This document shows, piece by piece, positions 60,309 to 64,000 of a stretch of DNA of 64,000 nt. The stretch's first letter is position 1; each line of letters starts with the position of its first letter. Below the pieces are notes generated by a model. The model made no database searches, was not told where the DNA came from, and was given only the letters and a program-made list of their open reading frames with translations. The DNA is taken from the NCBI GenBank assembly GCA_012295275.1, contig CM022669.1:7723489-7787488 (forward strand). The letters run 5' to 3'. Position numbers and translations under genes: made by a program. Source of the DNA: Chrysomallon squamiferum. Lineage: Eukaryota > Mollusca > Gastropoda > Neomphalida > Peltospiridae.

Positions 60309-61914
60309 GAAATGTGTTGTGGGAAATAAAGTATGAAGTTGATTTTTTTTCTCCGTTTATTTCTGATAATAATTTTGCCAGCAGTATAAGCAAATGTAAC
60401 TGTGGAATTGTGTTAACTACTCATTAATCTTATGTGTTATTATTTATTTAAATTTTGACTGCTTACAGATTTTTATAGTTATTTGTTTAAATTTATCTTA
60501 TTGAATTTTTCACTTTTATTTATTTAAATTTATCTATTTTAGCTTTTTTTAATCTTTGTGTGTCAGTGTGCATGTGTGTGTGTGTGTCTGTGTGCAGATT
60601 CAGTTTTTTTTTTTTTTTTGTTTTTGCAGCTTTAAATGATTTATTTTTCTGACAGCTCTCAACATTACTGCTGAGTATTACATTAGAATTATTTGCTGTT
60701 AAAACATTAATAATTTCTGTGATAGTGAAGAAGAGATTTTGTCAATATCATGAATAACATAACAATTTTATAATAACTAAGTAATTACTACAGATCACTT
60801 ACAAAACACTAGTGAGTGATCTTATAAACAAATTGATGCTTGTCACTTTAAACACAGACACATAAATAAATGTCACTGAACAAATTTATATCTCTTACTT
60901 CTGTCATATTAAATATCTCTCAGATCATTATTAGAGTTACTGAGCTAGATACAAATAACATCCAACACATTATTTATTTATTTATTTCATTTACTAATGT
61001 AGCCACAATGATTTAATAAATAGCAATTATTAAACATTACTGAGGTGAAAATGACTATATATAAAAACAAAAATGAATAAAAAGGTATAATAATTGCCAA
61101 TAACAAGATCATAAAGAGATTTAATATCGGATAACATCAAACGAAAACAAAAAATAAAATAAAATAAAATGTCCTAACATTGCTGAACTAACACATAAAA
61201 ACGAATGTTTGGTGTTTTTTTGTTTTTCTCTGAAAATACATTAATATTTGTTTTTTTTCTGATACCAGCCTTGAGATCAGTGCTTCATCTGATGTCACAA
61301 AGTAAACTAACATCCTCTGGGATTTTCCAGTTCTTAAAAGGTGTCTAGCACTTCATCTTGTATGAATCTAAGCCAGTCTCAGAATAAAAAGATTTAAAAA
61401 CACTGCTCTGAGCAAAGCTCAAAGGAAACAGCAATTGGTCAGCTGGTCAGTTGTATTTATCTGTAACAAATGGCCAGTGCATGATTCTAGTTCAGAGATA
61501 AATCATACTGACATGAACTGTGCCATCAAGGAGTCAAAAACTTCACTTTCAGTTGTAACTAATGACCGCTAGTGCTCTACAGAACTGTTACACTAACACG
61601 CACTAACACACACATAAGGGAGTTATAACACTGCCTGCAGTTTAATATGGATTTACAATTATAAAATATTAATGTGGTGTGGGAATTGTCTTCGAACTAC
61701 AGAAATAATGTTATTACTTGTTCACTTTGTTCAGGGGGGGAAATAATTTTAAGTCAGATTTATAGATTAGTAGAACGGATTTGTTATTCAGATTATTTTC
61801 AACCTCTGCTGTGTATTTAATGGTAGATGAAATTGATAAAATGAAGTTCACAGTAAATTAAAGTCTCCGAGCTTTGAAATCCATAATCTCTGTCCCGTTT
61901 TGTAATATATCATT

Positions 61915-62836
61915 ATGTGTGGATGAAGTAACATTACCAGTGTGTTTGTAGACAGGTGAAATATCATTACCAATGTGTTTGTAGACTGATGAAGTAACAT
62001 TACCAGTGTGTTTGTAGACTGATGAAGTAACATTACCAGTGTGTTTGTAGATAAAGTAACATTACCAATGTGTTTGTAGATAGATGAAGTATCATTACCA
62101 GTGTGTTTGTAGACAGATGAAGTAACATTACCAGTGTGTTTGTAGATAGATGAAGTAACATTACCAGTGTGTTTGTAGATAGATGAAGTAATATTACCAG
62201 TTTGTAGACAGATGAAGTAACATTACCAGTGTTTGTAGACAGATGAAGTTTCATTACCAGTGTTTGTAGATAAAGTAACATTACCAGTGTGTTTGTAGAC
62301 AGATGAAGTTTCATTACCAGTGTTTGTAGATAAAGTAACATTACCAGTGTGTTTGTAGACAGATGAAGTTTCATTACCAGTGTTTGTAGATAAAGTAACA
62401 TTACCAGTGTGTTTGTAGACAGATGAAGTTTCATTACCAGTGTTTGTAGATAAAGTAACATTACCAGTGTGTTTGTAGACAGATGAAGTTTCATTACCAG
62501 TGTTTGTAGATAAAGTAACATTACCAGTGTGTTTGTAGACAGATGAAGTTTCATTACCAGTGTTTGTAGATAAAATAACATTACCAGTGTGTTTGTAGAT
62601 AAAGTAACATTACCAGTGTGTTTGTAGATAGATGAAGTAACATTACCAGTGTGTTTGTAGATAAAGTAACATTACCAGAGTGTTTGTAGATAAAGTAACA
62701 TTACCAGAGTGTTTGTAGATAAAGTAACATTACCAGTGTGTTTGTAGATAAAGTAACATTACCAGTGTGTTTGTAGATAAAGTAACATTACCAGAGTGTT
62801 TGTAGATAGATGAAGTATCATTACCAGTGTGTTTAT
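61915..62836. repeat. Minisatellite with 60-bp higher-order repeat
   Basis: About 920 bp of units built on TGTTTGTAGA..GATGAAGTAA and CATTACCAG. The centre (62221-62580) is a 60-bp composite, a 33-bp plus a 27-bp subunit, repeated about six times with nearly no change. The edges are single subunits with more variation. All units are multiples of three, which makes a long minus-strand open frame (62033-62581) without any coding evidence. Confidence 0.97.
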
Positions 62837-63904
62837 AAACAAATGACTACCTTGTATGATTGGATCTAAAGTAAGAGAGAGGTCACTGAATGACTTCTGG
62901 CTATTTCCAAAGAAGTGCAATGTTTCACAGTTTGCTTATCTTACTAAAGCTTATTAATCACACACACACACACATACACACATGCACACACACACACACA
63001 CACACACAGACTGAGAGATATATGTGACAATGACATATTAAAATGTTCATAATATAAAAACAAGTGTCTCAGTGGTGTTGAGGTTTATCTGTTTCTGCTG
63101 GTTACACACAAGTGGTTTTTTTCCTCCAGCTGTTACTGCCTAGTCTCTTCAGCTGTGTGTGGAGGTAGATACTTGTTTTTACTAATGTAAACTGTAGTAG
63201 ATAAAGCCATCTAAAGTAATTGTGAAAAAATTAAAATAAAATAAAAATAGTTAATGAATTAACATTTTAATAGACAAGGTGTTAATTCGTATATTAAGTT
63301 ATTATTAAATAATTATTATTTTTCTTTTGTGTTCTTACTGTTATTATGGAGCAGAGTTGTTTAAATGTTATTTTTTATTTGAGCATTATTAGTTGTAAAA
63401 TACATTTATGGTATACTTAATGATATTAAAATATTATTTTAATAAATAAAGTAGTGAACATTTCTTTTTTTTTAAATTAAAGGTTTGTTAATTTAATTAT
63501 ATATGGTGAAAATTCCTTATCCAAAATAGTTTGTACTGGAAGTTTATTGGATTTCAGAATTGTTTTAATTTTGCAATATTTCAAGAAAAGTTGAGAAAGA
63601 GACCCAGGTCTAAATATAACCAAAATTTTTGTTTTAAATTCTTATAAAACAAAAAAGAAAAACAATGACAAAACAAGCAGTATTATATTTCTATATAGCT
63701 TGAAAGTAATTTTGTAAATTATTCATCACAATTTTATGCATGCAAAAAATATTTGTGTACAATGAGCTAAACAATTAGCTATACTCCAACTTTAAAACAA
63801 ATGAAAAATATTTCAGAATATTTTCTTTTATAAAAGATACATATCCTGTATAAAATTATGAAAAAATATTTTTTTAATTCTCTGAATTTATATTGAAATT
63901 TTGT

Positions 63905-63909
<5 letters not shown>

Positions 63910-63975
<66 letters not shown>

Positions 63976-63998
63976 TATTATTATTATTATTATTATTT
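63910..63998. repeat. (AAT)n then (TTA)n palindromic microsatellite
   Basis: About 64 bases of AAT repeat run straight into about 25 bases of TTA repeat, so the two can pair. It reaches the window edge. Confidence 0.95.
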
Positions 63999-64000
63999 AG

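Larger units (their letters stand above)
56851..64000 (+). other. Downstream intron to the window edge
   Basis: No supported exon, so the shared exon of the gene should lie beyond 64000. Contains (GA)n at 58039, (TAA)n at 58816, (TTA)n at 59570, (CA)n at 60274 and 62960, a 47-bp repeat at 59642, the 60-bp satellite at 61915 and a terminal AAT/TTA array. Confidence 0.55.

Noticed and set aside
62033-62581. 182-codon minus-strand open frame
   Set aside because: It exists only because all repeat units of the minisatellite are multiples of three. The peptide is a mere repeat (LQTLVMKLHLSTNTLVML) with no start or promoter evidence.
61915-62836. CRISPR-like regular repeat spacing
   Set aside because: There are no unique spacers, units are contiguous and variable, and the DNA is eukaryotic.
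63130-63164. 35-bp segment between a good acceptor (TTTTTTTCCTCCAG) and GAG|GTAGAT
   Set aside because: It could be a micro-exon of the plus-strand gene, but it is too short for coding evidence and its length would force a phase change with nothing to check it against.

Overview
This is AT-rich animal nuclear DNA with GT-AG spliced genes, long introns, low CpG outside exons and promoters, and many microsatellites. Nothing looks prokaryotic, viral or organellar. The one gene that can be read completely, CCT3, has an invertebrate-style sequence. Together with the abundant CA, TTA and TTTA arrays this fits a lophotrochozoan such as a mollusc, but the species is a guess.

Layout. Bases 1-13576 hold CCT3 on the minus strand: 17 coding exons, 1638 coding bases, a predicted 545 residues, encoding the gamma subunit of the cytosolic chaperonin TRiC/CCT. 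All splice phases close from ATG (13576) to TAA (1320). A three-unit heat shock element sits in its intron 2, and a perfect 14-bp-arm hairpin lies just after its stop codon. Bases 13577-17862 form the gap between CCT3 and a divergent plus-strand gene. The gap contains a CpG-dense patch, a perfect CRE palindrome, a YY1-like site and an NRF1-like site.

Bases 17863-64000 appear to be the 5' part of one large plus-strand gene whose shared 3' exons lie beyond the window. Four coding exons can be supported: a 16-bp first exon (17863-17878) that joins in phase to a 512-bp exon (38148-38659), and two further exons with their own start codons (45209-45343 and 56054-56644). The last three all end in phase 0 at good donors, as expected of alternative first exons splicing to a common acceptor. 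Each encodes a basic stretch followed by an acidic/aromatic motif. I do not recognise the protein family.

The introns of this second gene carry an unusual number of degenerate tandem repeats (units of about 22, 23, 26, 29, 42, 47, 60 and about 80 bp). They also carry two copies of a dispersed repeat, each placed against an exon boundary. Inside CCT3 introns, antisense, there are two weak coding-like segments: a two-exon open frame with a polyadenylation signal (8913-9345), and a short ORF that resembles the N-terminus of an ABCA transporter (12604-12774). No rRNA, convincing tRNA, CRISPR or intact transposon was seen.
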